A stretch of DNA of 64,000 nt from Planctomycetota bacterium (GCA_003669585.1 QWOQ01000008.1:186001-250000); one strand, 5' to 3'. Counted from the first letter of the stretch, positions 1 to 9,136 are shown. Notes: a model not told the origin generated them from the letters alone. Numbers and translations: made by a program.

Positions 1-823
1 TGCTGATGCGGGCAGCGAGGTCGGTGTTGTCTGGATGTTGTGCCAAATGCTCGCCGTTCAGCGTGGCGAGCAGGTCCACGGCGGCGCGGCTGGCGCTCTC
101 TTTTGCGGAGGCACGGAGATTCTGCGGCGGTTCGTCGGCGCTGAAGGCGGTGCCTTGAAAGGTGGCGGGCAGGAAGCCGCTGCCCCAGTTGTTCGGCCCG
201 GCTTGCGAACGTCCGCGCGGGTCTGCGATGGCGACGAAGCTCGGCAGGTTTTCATTGAGCGTCCCGAGCGCGTAAGTCGTCCACGCACCAAGGCTGGGAT
301 AACCCTCGAAGGTGAAGCCGGTGGAGAGAAAGTTCTCCGCCTGGGTGTGGGCGCTGTTCTTCGCGGTGAGCGAGTGGATGAAGCAAATGTCGTCAGCCAG
401 CCCCGCGAGATGTGGCACGAGGTCGGAAATCATCTTGCCGCTCTGACCGCGTGGTTTGAAGTCCCAGAAAGGTTTTGCGAGACTGCCGATGGGGCCTTCA
501 AACGTCACCTTCGGCGCATTCGGCGGCACTTTCCCGTGCTGTTTATAGAGCTCCGGCTTGTAGTCGAACGTATCGAGGTGGCTGACCGCTCCGGCGCAGA
601 AGATCAACAGCACCTGCTCCGCCTTCGCAGGAAAATGTGACGGTCGCGCGGCAAATGGGCGTGCAGGGTCAAATTGTGGACGAATCGGCTGCGGCTTGTT
701 TTCGACGGCAAGCAATCCCTCGCGCGAGAGCAACTGCGCTAGTGCGAATCCACTGGCGGAGGCGGCGAAGTTCCCGAGGAAACCGCGACGGCCGAGAGGC
801 TGGGTGTGGGTAGTGAATGTCAT
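1..823 (-). CDS. DUF1501 family protein, partial (C-terminus beyond the left edge)
   Basis: About 274 codons are visible, running off the left edge. The N-terminus has a twin-arginine-like signal (GRRGFLGNFAASASGFAL). The body shows family features: an LLIFCAGAVSHLDTFDYKP segment, then ADPRGRSQAGPNNWGSGFLP and a segment ending LNGEHLAQHPDNTDLAARIS. DUF1501 proteins are exported proteins of the alkaline-phosphatase/sulfatase superfamily, abundant in planctomycetes and verrucomicrobia and of unknown reaction. The ATG (823-821) overlaps the TGA of the upstream DUF1549/DUF1553 gene as ATGA, so the two are probably translated together. Base composition is richer in G and C than in genes to the right of the tRNA. 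Family assignment is firm; the biochemical role is not known. Confidence 0.88.
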   Translation of the reverse strand, partial: MTFTTHTQPLGRRGFLGNFAASASGFALAQLLSREGLLAVENKPQPIRPQFDPARPFAARPSHFPAKAEQVLLIFCAGAVSHLDTFDYKPELYKQHGKVPPNAPKVTFEGPIGSLAKPFWDFKPRGQSGKMISDLVPHLAGLADDICFIHSLTAKNSAHTQAENFLSTGFTFEGYPSLGAWTTYALGTLNENLPSFVAIADPRGRSQAGPNNWGSGFLPATFQGTAFSADEPPQNLRASAKESASRAAVDLLATLNGEHLAQHPDNTDLAARIS

Positions 824-3480
824 GGTAGGAATAGAAACTCGTTGGAGTTGAAGAGGGCGCGGCAAACGGTCTCAAGGCCCTCGCGCTCTGCGACGGCGAG
901 GCACGCAGTGAGTTCGGTTTCGCGCGGAGGCCGAGCGAGGGCGAGCTGGAACGCACGGGTGATTTTCGCGGTGAGATCTGTAACGGATTCCGCGGTGACG
1001 CGTTTTGCGAGCGCGGCGGACTGTTCGAGCGTGAAGCGTCCGTTGAGGAGGTTGAGAGCCTGGAGCGGCGTGGTGCTGTCGCTGCGTTTGTCCTTCACCT
1101 GGCCGCACTCAGGCAGGTCGAAGGTCTTGAACATACCGTCATCGGCTCCGCGAATCCGCGTGTGGTAGATCATGCGGCGGTTTGCGCCCTTCGGTGGCTC
1201 GGGCAAGGGCTTCCATTGGTCGAACTCGCCTTTACGCGAGAAGAGGTTCACGCCCTCGCCGCCCATCGTGCGGTCGAGCTGCCCGCTAATGGCGAGCATG
1301 GAATCGCGGATGGCCTCGGCGTCGAGACGGCGGGGTGCGCGGCTGAACGAGTCTGGTCCGCCTGCTCTCTGCCGATACGCCGCACTCATCACGATTCGCC
1401 GGTGCGTCTCCTTCAAGCTCCAGCCATCGGCGATGAGTTGCGTGGCGAGCCATTCGAGCAGCTCGGGATGCGTGGGACGTGCGCCGACGAGGCCGAAGTC
1501 GCCCGGCGTACTAACGAGGCCGGTGCCGAAGTGGTGATGCCACAGCCGGTTCACGACGACGCGGGCGGTGAGTGGTGCGGCTTCCTTTATGAGCCATTTG
1601 GCGAAAGCGGCGCGGCGCTCCTGCTCGGGTGCGTCGGCGGGAAGCCGGAAGCCGCTCAATACGGAAAGTCCACCAGGGCCGACGAGATCGCGCGGCTCCT
1701 CGGGATCGCCGCGCATGAGGACGTGGATGAGTTCCGGCTGAACAAACTTGCCCGCGTAGACTTCCGGGTCAGCGCTCAGTTTGGCTTGGCGCGTCCGGAG
1801 CTTGGCGAGTTCTGCTTCGAGCCCACGGAGAGTTTGAATGGCGTCCGCATCGAGTCCTTCCGTGCGTGCGGCGACACTTCGCCATTCGCCTTGCTTCTCA
1901 GCCACCTCGACGCGCCACTCGGAGGTGAGGCGTATGGCATGAGCGCCTTGGTTGGTCTTTGCGAGAAGACGGTCACGGCTCCAGACCACGCGACTGATGA
2001 GCGCGGGCTCTTTGAGCTCAATCTGCACCCATGCTGGCGGACGGATGCTCGCGACCCAAGTGGAGTCCTTGCTAAAAGCGCCGTCGTTCAGGAACTCGTT
2101 CTTGCTCCCGAGTTGCGTCGCTGCGCCGGAGGACGTGGCTTTCGCACCCTGTGTCGCGAGCGAGACGAGTTCCGGCGCACTCCCACTTTGCGCAGCAGTC
2201 CAGACCTCGATTTCATCAAAGGCGGGACCTTCACTCGTCGCGTCGGTGGCCGTCACGGTGAGGCGCACCCACTTCGCACGCCTTGGCTCGAAGTGCTCCG
2301 TGTACTGGCCGTCGCTCACTTCGCGCGAGATTGGAAACTTCGCCAGTTCTGCACGCACCTGCGTGATGCGTTGGCCGATTAGATTCAGCTCATCCTTCCG
2401 CGCCGCCTCCGAGCCATCGCGCCATGGGCGGCTCTCGTACTTCACGCCGCTGAATACGGAGAGAATCTGATAGTAGTCCTTCGACGAAATGGGATCGAAC
2501 TTGTGATGATGACAACGGGCGCAGCCGACGGTGAGCCCGAGCATGGATGCGCCGACGTTCTGGATGATCTCATCAAGCGCATTGAATCGCGCCATTTTGA
2601 TCGCGGTTGCCTCCTGCCCGACCTCCGGTGGCGTCGGCAGCGGCGCGGTGACGAGGAAGCCGGTGGCGGGATCCACGCCCACCGTATCTCCTGCGATCTG
2701 CTGAAAGAGGAATTGATTGTAAGGCAGGTCGCGGTTCAGCGCCTCGATGACCCAATCACGGTAGGGCCACGTGTTTTCGCGCAGCGAATTGTATTCGTAG
2801 CCCCGCGTGTCGGCGTAACGGATGACATCGAGCCAATGCTGCGCCCAACGCTCGCCATAGTGCTTCGATGCCAGCAGGCGTTCGACGACCTTTTCATAAG
2901 CACGCGCATCGTGGTCCTCCACAAACGCATTTACTTCCTCCGGCGTCGGAGGAAGGCCCGTGAGGTCGAGCGTGATGCGACGGACGAGCAAACGGCGGTC
3001 AGCCTCGGCCGCTTTGGCCGTGCCGAGAAATGCATCGAGCGAATCGTGCGCGAAAGTTCCGGACAGCGGCTGGAATGACCAATGGCTGCTGCTGATCTTT
3101 TCCTCCGCGATCGCATCCATTTGGCCCGGCCAGACTGCGCCCTGTGCGATCCATTTTTTAAAAGTCTCGATTTCCGCAGCCGAGAGGCGCTCACCCTTCG
3201 GCGGCATTTTCACATCATCGTCTGTGCTGCTGATGACCTCGATAAGGTGGCTGCCCGCCGCATCACACGGAACAACTGCCGCACCAAAGTCTCCGCCCTT
3301 CAACAACGCCGCGCGGCTGTCCAATCGCAGCCCGGCTTTCTGCTTCTCAGGCCCGTGGCACTCGAAACAGCGCTCTTTGAGAACGGGCAGGATTTCCTTT
3401 TTAAAATCGGGTGCCGCAGCCTCCGAATCAGCCAGCGGAGCAAGCACCAGGGCGGCGAGGAGTGTGAAGGTCGATCTCAC
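820..3480 (-). CDS. Planctomycete cytochrome C / DUF1549 / DUF1553 protein
   Basis: This is an 886-residue secreted protein starting with GTG and a signal peptide (residues 1-23). Residues 25-120 form a planctomycete cytochrome domain with one heme motif, C38-F-E-C-H42. A DUF1549 domain follows (about 135-345) with a second CxxCH (CARCHHHKFDP). A discoidin-like beta region spans about 385-545 (EHFEPRRAKWVRLTV), and DUF1553 fills about 600-860. Proteins of this architecture occur with DUF1501 partners, often near sulfatases or glycan-degrading genes; the reaction is unknown. The stop overlaps the start of the DUF1501 gene as ATGA, so the two form an operon. A second pair of the same type lies at 18935-23216 with visibly different composition, so this one may have been acquired separately. 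Confidence 0.92.
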   Translation of the reverse strand: MRSTFTLLAALVLAPLADSEAAAPDFKKEILPVLKERCFECHGPEKQKAGLRLDSRAALLKGGDFGAAVVPCDAAGSHLIEVISSTDDDVKMPPKGERLSAAEIETFKKWIAQGAVWPGQMDAIAEEKISSSHWSFQPLSGTFAHDSLDAFLGTAKAAEADRRLLVRRITLDLTGLPPTPEEVNAFVEDHDARAYEKVVERLLASKHYGERWAQHWLDVIRYADTRGYEYNSLRENTWPYRDWVIEALNRDLPYNQFLFQQIAGDTVGVDPATGFLVTAPLPTPPEVGQEATAIKMARFNALDEIIQNVGASMLGLTVGCARCHHHKFDPISSKDYYQILSVFSGVKYESRPWRDGSEAARKDELNLIGQRITQVRAELAKFPISREVSDGQYTEHFEPRRAKWVRLTVTATDATSEGPAFDEIEVWTAAQSGSAPELVSLATQGAKATSSGAATQLGSKNEFLNDGAFSKDSTWVASIRPPAWVQIELKEPALISRVVWSRDRLLAKTNQGAHAIRLTSEWRVEVAEKQGEWRSVAARTEGLDADAIQTLRGLEAELAKLRTRQAKLSADPEVYAGKFVQPELIHVLMRGDPEEPRDLVGPGGLSVLSGFRLPADAPEQERRAAFAKWLIKEAAPLTARVVVNRLWHHHFGTGLVSTPGDFGLVGARPTHPELLEWLATQLIADGWSLKETHRRIVMSAAYRQRAGGPDSFSRAPRRLDAEAIRDSMLAISGQLDRTMGGEGVNLFSRKGEFDQWKPLPEPPKGANRRMIYHTRIRGADDGMFKTFDLPECGQVKDKRSDSTTPLQALNLLNGRFTLEQSAALAKRVTAESVTDLTAKITRAFQLALARPPRETELTACLAVAEREGLETVCRALFNSNEFLFLP

Positions 3481-3589
3481 GGCGCCTCCGGAATCAAGAT
3501 GGATGGGACTTGTGGGATGAGCGAGGTGGTTTTCATCATGTCAAGATCTTGGTTCTGGCAGCGAGAAGTGTTGGGAACAGTTTCATACT

Positions 3590-4984
3590 TCAGCGAATCC
3601 AGATGCCTTTCCCCGTGCCGCCTTTGGGCGTGGTCTTGGGGTAGTCGGGGTTGGGTTTTTGCTCGATGACTTTCACTACTTGCTCGACGGGCAAATCCGC
3701 CTGCGAGTCGTGGGGGCGGACGCCATTGATGCTGACGTTGCGCACGGTGCAGTCGAGGTCCGGAGAGAAGATTTCGGTCCAGAGCGTGGGATCGTCCGGC
3801 TTGTGCTTGTAGGTCTGCGACTTTGGGCCGAGTTCGACGAGGCGGTAGTCTGCTGGGAGCGGAAAGCCAAGCTTCACGTTGCGAACGGTGAGGCCGTCGG
3901 TGTTCGCGTGGACCTGGATGCTGCCGGGGCGGTTGAAGGTGAGGTTTTCGAAGACGATGTCTTTGAGTGTTCCAATGCCGGCGCTGGCGTCGTTGTCGCG
4001 ACCGACTTCGAGATTGGGCTGGTCGTAGAGCTTGAAGTCGCGAATGTCGGTGATGTCACGGAGCGTGATGTCGTGAATGGGGCAGTCGAGCGTGGTGCCG
4101 TCGCTGAAGTGCTTCACGCCGGGGAGCAGGCGGATGGCGTCGGTGCTGTGTTTATTTTCGGGTGCGCCGGTGATGTGATCGATGGTGAGGTGATGGATCG
4201 GGCCAAATGTCACATTGTATTGTCGCCAGTCCCACGCGGTGAGCGAAACGGGGTCGTCGTGGGAATCGCCGTGTATATTGCGGATGATCCCGTCGCTCGC
4301 GGGGCCGTCCACATGCACACCATCACGTCCGTGGCGGTCGAGCGTCAGGCCCTCGACGGTGAAGTCGCGAATGTTGCCGAGATGGATCGCAAAGGGGCGA
4401 CTCTGTCGTACGGTGACGTTACGCACGGTCGCACCGCGGACGTTGTGCAGCAGGATGACACCGTGCGTGCCAGGCACGGGATCCTTCTTCGACGAAGCGC
4501 CACGCTGGTTGCCATTGCTGTCCTTCGCACCAGTTGCCAAGGTCGTCCAGATACCGCCTTCGATGGTGATGTCGGTGTCGGGCTTCGTGTCACCGGGCAC
4601 AGTCATGTCCGCAAAGCCGACGATGTGCTCATTGCGGACCATGCAGGTGTTGCAGCCAGGCTTGAGGCGGACCTCGGCGTCGAGATCGGCGGTGAGCTTC
4701 TGGCCAGACTTCAGGACGATGGGGCCATCAAGGTAATAAGGCTGATCACGCTTCGGCAGGTGCACGGCGTCGGCCTTATCGAGCACCGCTTGGATGGCGT
4801 CGTTCCAGATCTCGCCTTTGACTTCGCGGGGCTTTGGCTGACCGTCTGCATCGGGCCAGGATTCGGTCCAGGTCGCAATGCGAGTTCGTGAAGGATCGTT
4901 ATTAGCGCCGTGCAGCGCGGCGAGCGGAGCCAGCAGCAGGGCGGTGACGAAGGCTATGAGAATGTGTTGCGGTGATCGGTTCAT
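3590..4984 (-). CDS. Secreted right-handed parallel beta-helix protein (GH28/pectate-lyase-like)
   Basis: This is a 464-residue protein with an N-terminal signal peptide (MNRSPQHILIAFVTALLLAP...). The start region (DAIQAVLDKADAVHLPKRD, then PIVLKSGQKLTADLDAEVRL) is typical of glycosyl hydrolase family 28-related and pectate-lyase-type beta helices. Regular turns such as GVILLHNVRGATVRNVTVR, NIRDFTVEGLTLDRHGRDGVHVDG and HHLTIDHITGAPENKHSTDAIRL mark successive helix coils. The repeated HGRDGVHVDGP and NKHSTDAIR segments contain acidic residues that could belong to a GH28-type active site, but I cannot assign catalytic aspartates with certainty. It is probably a periplasmic or outer-membrane polysaccharide hydrolase or lyase. 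It is followed on the same strand, after about 110 bases, by the DUF1549 gene, consistent with a glycan-use island. Confidence 0.75.
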   Translation of the reverse strand: MNRSPQHILIAFVTALLLAPLAALHGANNDPSRTRIATWTESWPDADGQPKPREVKGEIWNDAIQAVLDKADAVHLPKRDQPYYLDGPIVLKSGQKLTADLDAEVRLKPGCNTCMVRNEHIVGFADMTVPGDTKPDTDITIEGGIWTTLATGAKDSNGNQRGASSKKDPVPGTHGVILLHNVRGATVRNVTVRQSRPFAIHLGNIRDFTVEGLTLDRHGRDGVHVDGPASDGIIRNIHGDSHDDPVSLTAWDWRQYNVTFGPIHHLTIDHITGAPENKHSTDAIRLLPGVKHFSDGTTLDCPIHDITLRDITDIRDFKLYDQPNLEVGRDNDASAGIGTLKDIVFENLTFNRPGSIQVHANTDGLTVRNVKLGFPLPADYRLVELGPKSQTYKHKPDDPTLWTEIFSPDLDCTVRNVSINGVRPHDSQADLPVEQVVKVIEQKPNPDYPKTTPKGGTGKGIWIR

Positions 4985-5294
4985 CGTCGGGCTTTTTGGC
5001 AGATAGGAGACTCACTTTGGGGCGATTGGAATCCGGCGCAATTCGATCCAGCCGACAGCCGCGACGAAACTTCGACATGCGGGGCCATTCTTGCATCTTT
5101 TAAATCAAGATGCCATGCGGTGTCAGGGAGTAATGGATGCCCTCCGTCGCGAGTTCGACGCTCTAACGGAAAACACGCTTATTCTCGGGTCGTGATAACC
5201 CCGATTTTCCACGGCTTTTCGATGTTTTTCGTGCGCAACGCATCGACTGGCGCGGCGCATTAGGCGGGCAAGAGTTGCGAGGCTTTCGCAACTC
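4985..5294. other. Intergenic stretch between the beta-helix gene and mobile-element remnants
   Basis: I see no convincing gene in these 310 bases. The right end carries a perfect inverted repeat, listed separately. Overlapping minus-strand reading frames here have no recognisable domain and no ribosome binding site. The stretch probably contains the promoter of the beta-helix gene (4984) and the left boundary of the mobile debris that follows. Confidence 0.5.
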
Positions 5295-5297
5295 TTG
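5269..5297. repeat. Perfect 12-bp inverted repeat with a 5-base loop
   Basis: The arms CAAGAGTTGCGA (5269-5280) and TCGCAACTCTTG (5286-5297) are exact reverse complements around the loop GGCTT. No T-tract follows, so it is not a standard Rho-independent terminator. It overlaps the TTG proposed as the start of the next small ORF. It could be an element end, a recombination or replication structure, or an operator; the sequence does not decide. Confidence 0.75.
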
Positions 5298-5573
5298 AGC
5301 ATCAGCACCGAAGCCGTTAGCAATGCCCTCGCTGTGCATCGCGCAGCCAGACGGCCGCCCGCTCGGATTGATGGCCAGAGTCGGCACAAGCCGACCGTGC
5401 CTTTTGTGGCCAAGTACAAAACAATCGCTGCGGAGGTTCTCCGTCGGCGCAAGGCCGGCGAGGTCTTCGAGCAAATAGCCCGCGCGATAAAAGCCAGCAT
5501 TCACACGATCCGAGCGGCCCATGCGTTTGCCATGCAGACGCAAGCCGATCAGCCGAAGCCAAGGCAGAGGTGA
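5295..5573 (+). CDS. Small HTH-like protein, possible remnant of a mobile-element recombinase
   Basis: This is a 92-residue frame from a TTG. The second half (AKYKTIAAEVLRRRKAGE then IARAIKASIHTIRAAHAFA) looks like a helix-turn-helix of the kind found at the C-terminus of recombinases and transposon regulators. No catalytic domain is present, and the open frame continues upstream past the TTG without a good start, so this may be the surviving tail of a longer gene. It sits next to a helicase fragment and an integrase pseudogene, which supports a mobile origin. A chance ORF cannot be excluded. Confidence 0.35.
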   Translation: MSISTEAVSNALAVHRAARRPPARIDGQSRHKPTVPFVAKYKTIAAEVLRRRKAGEVFEQIARAIKASIHTIRAAHAFAMQTQADQPKPRQR

Positions 5574-5587
5574 GCGTCACTGCAGCG

Positions 5588-6252
5588 TCAGCGGTTAGCG
5601 CGCTCTCTTAAAGTGGTGCCGTTGAAGGGGGGCAGGTCAACCCATAGCTTGCCTATATCGTTTCGAGCCATCATGATTTTCGCGCCGGGCTTCAGCAGAA
5701 GCAGGTCATCGACAGGATAGAAGGATTCCGGGAAATCACCCCTCACGACTGCCTCGAACTTGAAGCTGAGGCCGGGCAGTTGGCCCAGCATTACGGCATT
5801 GATGTCGTTGGCGGCATTGTTCTTACCCGTCAGTGTCACCGTGCTGTTGCGAAACGGCAGGTCGTTTCGGTCATCCACTCGCTGATTGAGGGCAGAAAGA
5901 TCCTCTGATGTAAGCGAATTGCTCCGGATGCTGGCCAGGATCTTGCGAAACTGATCGTCTTTATGTCGGAAGGGCTCGCGAAGCTCGACGAGCGAGAAGT
6001 GATCGCGAGGAAAATCACCAGTTTGGAAAAAGTACGGACCGGGATACTCGACGCCAAAGAAGGCTGCTTCTTCCTTTCCCACGACCGGAGGAAGCTGCGC
6101 GAGATCGCCCACGAGCACGACCTGCAATGCACCGAATGGGCTGCCGAACTCACGCCGAGCGTTCCGTAAAGCGCGATCGACGGGCGCCATCACGTCCGAT
6201 CGCACCATCGACACCTCGTCTATGATGAGCGTGTCCAATTCGCGCAGGCATC
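5588..6252 (-). pseudogene. PIF1-like / AAA helicase fragment, truncated at both ends
   Basis: The readable part starts in a family segment (LRELDTLIIDEVSMVRSD) holding the Walker B motif, followed by LVGDLAQLPPV, as in PIF1-type DNA helicases. The N-terminal Walker A region is missing: an in-frame TGA and unrelated sequence lie directly upstream near 6250. The C-terminal side loses resemblance after MARNDIGKLWV and ends a few codons later (RERANR). Without an ATP-binding P-loop it cannot be an active helicase. The 5' truncation point coincides with the truncated start of the integrase pseudogene facing away from it, so one deletion or insertion probably cut both genes. Family assignment is good; calling it a pseudogene is an inference from the missing ends. 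Confidence 0.8.
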
Positions 6253-7063
6253 AGCGTCGGTCGACCTGCGGCGGGCGCGGCAGTTCCTCAAGGCCGCCGT
6301 CCGGAGTCGGCTTATTGCCGTGAACCCGTTCGCCGACGTGCTTTGCGGGCCACAGACCAACGACGCTCGGATCTTCTATGTCTCGCCGGAGGTTATCGAG
6401 CGGATCATCGCCGTCTGCCCTGACAACGACTGGCGGCTCATTTTCGCGTTGCCCCGATACGGCGGTGTCCGCTTTCCGAGCGAGGTCGAGGATCTCAAAT
6501 GGTCCGATATCGACTGGGAGCACTCGCGGTTTAGCGTCCACGAAAAGAAGGTTGAGCACCATTCTGGTCGTGGCGTTCGCGTGGTAGCGATTTTCAGCTA
6601 GTTGAGGCCCCACCTTGAGCGGGCATTTCGCGAGCGGTTGCCGGGAGCCATCTACGTGGTCCCCAGGGCCCACGGTGGCCGGAACCTCCGCACGCACGCC
6701 ATCCGGCTTGTAGTGAAAGCGGGCGTCGAGGTTTGGCCGAAGATTTTCGTGAACCTTCGTGGCAGCCGATCGGACGATCTGGATCGCAATCCGGATATCA
6801 ACGACAAGGCGATCGACTCCTGGATCGGCAACTCGGAAAAAATCCGCCGTAAGCACTATCACGGGGTGCGGCCGGAGGACTGGGCAGCGGCCACCGGAAC
6901 TCCGACCACTTACCCGTCACATTACCCGTCATACTCAGCAGCCGTCAGCAGTGTTCAGGAGCCGTCAACGCTTCATGAAGCCCGCGAAAAAGCGCTAGAC
7001 GTCCCAGAAAACGCGGAAAATCAATACCCCCGGCAAGGATCGAACTTGCGACCTCGGCTTTAG
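6245..7063 (+). pseudogene. Tyrosine recombinase (phage-type integrase) pseudogene with an in-frame stop
   Basis: One reading frame runs from about 6245 to 7063, interrupted by a TAG at 6599-6601. The segment before the stop reads DLRRARQFLKAAVRSRLI, then WRLIFALPRYGGVRFPSE with the first catalytic arginine. After the stop it resumes as LRPHLERAFRERLPG, then VWPKIFVNLRGSRSDDL and WIGNSEKIRRKHYHGV with the C-terminal histidine and tyrosine. This layout matches integrases common in planctomycetes. The N-terminal DNA-binding part is missing. The last residues (PRQGSNLRPRL) are encoded by the antisense strand of the adjacent tRNA gene, as is usual for integrases sitting at their attachment site. 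With a stop and no N-terminus it should be inactive. Confidence 0.88.
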
Positions 7064-7098
7064 GAAAGCCGCGCTCTATCCAACTGAGCTACGGGGGC
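7025..7098 (-). tRNA. tRNA-Arg (anticodon CCT)
   Basis: The minus strand folds as a full cloverleaf. The acceptor stem GCCCCCG pairs with CGGGGGT (one G-U at the first pair). The D arm is GCTC/GAGC, the anticodon stem CGGCT/AGCCG encloses loop TTCCTAA, and the T arm GCAAG/CTTGC encloses TTCGATC. Loop position gives anticodon CCT, reading AGG (arginine). The discriminator base is A and CCA is not encoded. Its 3' end lies to the left, where the integrase pseudogene overlaps it, so it is the likely integration site of the island on its left. Confidence 0.95.
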
Positions 7099-7808
7099 CC
7101 GTGTATACATAGTTTTTAGGCATACATGGCCGCACGAGCATACGGGGCGTTCGTCAACCCAGCAACTAAAGCTCTTACCACAAAACCAGCACCGCCTCGA
7201 TAAGGTCGTGAAGTGCCTTTGCAAGTCGCGAATCAGTACCGAGTTCTTGTCCAAGTCGAACCAGCACAAGGCCCTGAATAACTGCGTTCCACTGAAAGTG
7301 ATGCATGGCTCCCTCCAGAAAAAATTGACCGGAGGAGAAAGGTACGCGGGAATGGGGTCAGCGGGCAAATGAATCACCGAAAACTGTTGTATCAGAAGGT
7401 GTTTACAGTGTTGGACACTGCTTTTTGCGTCTGGCTCAAAGACCACCATTCGAGAAATCGAACACCCTCTTGTTGAAAATAACTTCTGCATTTCATTCGC
7501 ATGGCACCATTTCAAAACTTTTTTATTTGAGAGCCATTTTTTCTTGTCGCTTCATGCGATGCCTCGTGCAACACTTTGTCTTGAGTTCTGGAGAATGTGC
7601 TCGATGTTTATTCCATTCCAAGGAAAGCTTCCAAAGAACAAGTCCATGGTTTTTTAGGATCGCTATTTCTGCCGTACCTTTCTGAAACTCATAGTGACCA
7701 CAGAGGCACCGTTGGAATCACCAGCGTCTCACTCTGTTCTCTTTTGAAACTCCTGTGCAGGTATCATCAATCTTGAATTTCAGAGCACACCTTTTTCTTG
7801 GTCTCTTC
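7099..7808. other. Long intergenic region right of tRNA-Arg
   Basis: About 700 bases hold no gene I can support. A minus-strand frame (7060-7515) reads through into the tRNA and is judged non-coding, although it contains a cysteine pattern (CWFCGKSF, then CSCGHVC). The left end must carry the promoter of the minus-strand tRNA; TATGTA about 10 bases before the mature 5' end is a possible -10. The composition is visibly more AT-rich than the block left of the tRNA. The right end must hold the promoter of the secreted protein gene. Confidence 0.4.
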
Positions 7809-9119
7809 ATGCATACGCTCACGAACAATGCCGCACGAAGCCTCTGTCTTGTCGTGATTGCGTTGATGCCCACGCTCGCCTACTCGCAGCAACCGAAGCC
7901 CCGTCAGCCCCGCGTTCGACAGACCACTCGATCTGCCGGTGATCTGATCGAACTCAAATCGAACGTGCGGTTGCGAGGCATTCTGGAGAGCGAAACGAAT
8001 CGCTCGCTTACCATTCTTGTTCCAGCAGAGGCTCTCAAGAGTGTCGACAAACGACTTTTCGAATCCTCGCTTGCTCTCACTCGCAAAGAACATCACACAA
8101 GTCTCGACCAAGTTCTTGATCGTTTGCGAAAGCATGTCGCCGATATGCCTGACCCACCCGATCCGGCAGACGCCATACTCCTCGCTTTCCTACGCAGCGA
8201 AATAACGCACGCAGAAAAACAACTCGAAGACATCGATTCATTCAGTCCCGATTTTCTTTGGGTTACGCTGAATGCCGACGTCATTCGACGCACCGAACCA
8301 GCCTCGCCTGCCGATCGCCAGATGCTTTTGTGGGCGTGGTCTGAAAATATTCCCGATGCCCAGAACTGTACCACAGCAGAGCTTCTCACACTCCTCAAGG
8401 CTCGTAATGTGGAGCCGATCGACTGGCCGCTTGCTTTCATCAAACGAATTCCCGCCCAGACTCAAACTGCCGATGAGTGGATCGCCAGAATGGCGCTGGT
8501 GAAATACGCTTTTGGAAAACCGCTCAACTTTCAAGGAACCTCGCAAGCGCTCGTACGATCGGGAAATGTTGAACCACTCGATGTGGCTTCGCTTTTCGGC
8601 GACATGATCAAAGGACAGATCGAAACGCAACTCGGCGATCTTTTCGGAGAACTCCTCCCTGACAATGCTGGCCGTCCACAGCCCGCTGCTCCTGTCACAA
8701 GCCCTTCCGCAGCAAGTCTTGAGAAGGCAATTCGCATTGCAGAGTCAGAAAACTCTTTTGGATTTCGATCAACGATTCTTGACCTGACGGGTAGTCCTAC
8801 GCGTGGCAATGTCGTTGTGCGTTTTCATACAAAGCGCGAAGACGGAACGTGGAAAGTGATCTTTGAAAAGACCGAGCCTATCGATGCTTTGAAAGTAAGG
8901 CCGGATGCCGAAGCTCTCTTGCTTGACGATCCTCAGGTAAAGCAGACGCTCGAACTTGCTCGCACTATCGGCGGTGACATTGACGAACAGATCACTCGTG
9001 CGGTGCGGTATGGTGCCGCAACAATGGCCGCCCAACAGGCATCCGATCGGGCGTTTATAACCTATGAATCGATCTATCTCGAAACGCTCTGTGGGCCGCG
9101 ACTCAGCCTTTTGCCATGA
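7809..9119 (+). CDS. Secreted protein of unknown function
   Basis: I do not recognise a family. From ATG 7809 the protein has about 436 residues and a clear signal peptide (MHTLTNNAARSLCLVVIALMP, cleavage near AYSQQ), which is why this start is preferred over an upstream in-frame codon at 7755. After a basic linker (KPRQPRVRQTTRSAG) comes a short beta-type segment (DLIELKSNVRLRGILESE) that resembles small surface-binding modules seen in planctomycete secreted proteins. The rest is mixed alpha and beta with no heme, metal or protease motif. It stands alone, converging on the DUF4254 gene, with a structured inverted-repeat region between them. Confidence 0.7.
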   Translation: MHTLTNNAARSLCLVVIALMPTLAYSQQPKPRQPRVRQTTRSAGDLIELKSNVRLRGILESETNRSLTILVPAEALKSVDKRLFESSLALTRKEHHTSLDQVLDRLRKHVADMPDPPDPADAILLAFLRSEITHAEKQLEDIDSFSPDFLWVTLNADVIRRTEPASPADRQMLLWAWSENIPDAQNCTTAELLTLLKARNVEPIDWPLAFIKRIPAQTQTADEWIARMALVKYAFGKPLNFQGTSQALVRSGNVEPLDVASLFGDMIKGQIETQLGDLFGELLPDNAGRPQPAAPVTSPSAASLEKAIRIAESENSFGFRSTILDLTGSPTRGNVVVRFHTKREDGTWKVIFEKTEPIDALKVRPDAEALLLDDPQVKQTLELARTIGGDIDEQITRAVRYGAATMAAQQASDRAFITYESIYLETLCGPRLSLLP

Positions 9120-9136
9120 ATGAAAGCGCCGCAACG

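Noticed and set aside
1162..2382. Long plus-strand frame of 406 codons
   Set aside because: It is antisense to the well-supported DUF1549/DUF1553 gene and has no family resemblance; long shadows are expected in this GC-rich block.
3659..4891. Plus-strand frame of 410 codons
   Set aside because: It is antisense to the beta-helix gene, whose signal peptide and repeat coils are clear.
7060..7515. Minus-strand frame with a zinc-ribbon-like cysteine pattern
   Set aside because: It has no stop before the tRNA and ends inside it (the PVAQLDRARLS tail is tRNA sequence), and no ribosome binding site or family match is visible. The cysteines may be chance.
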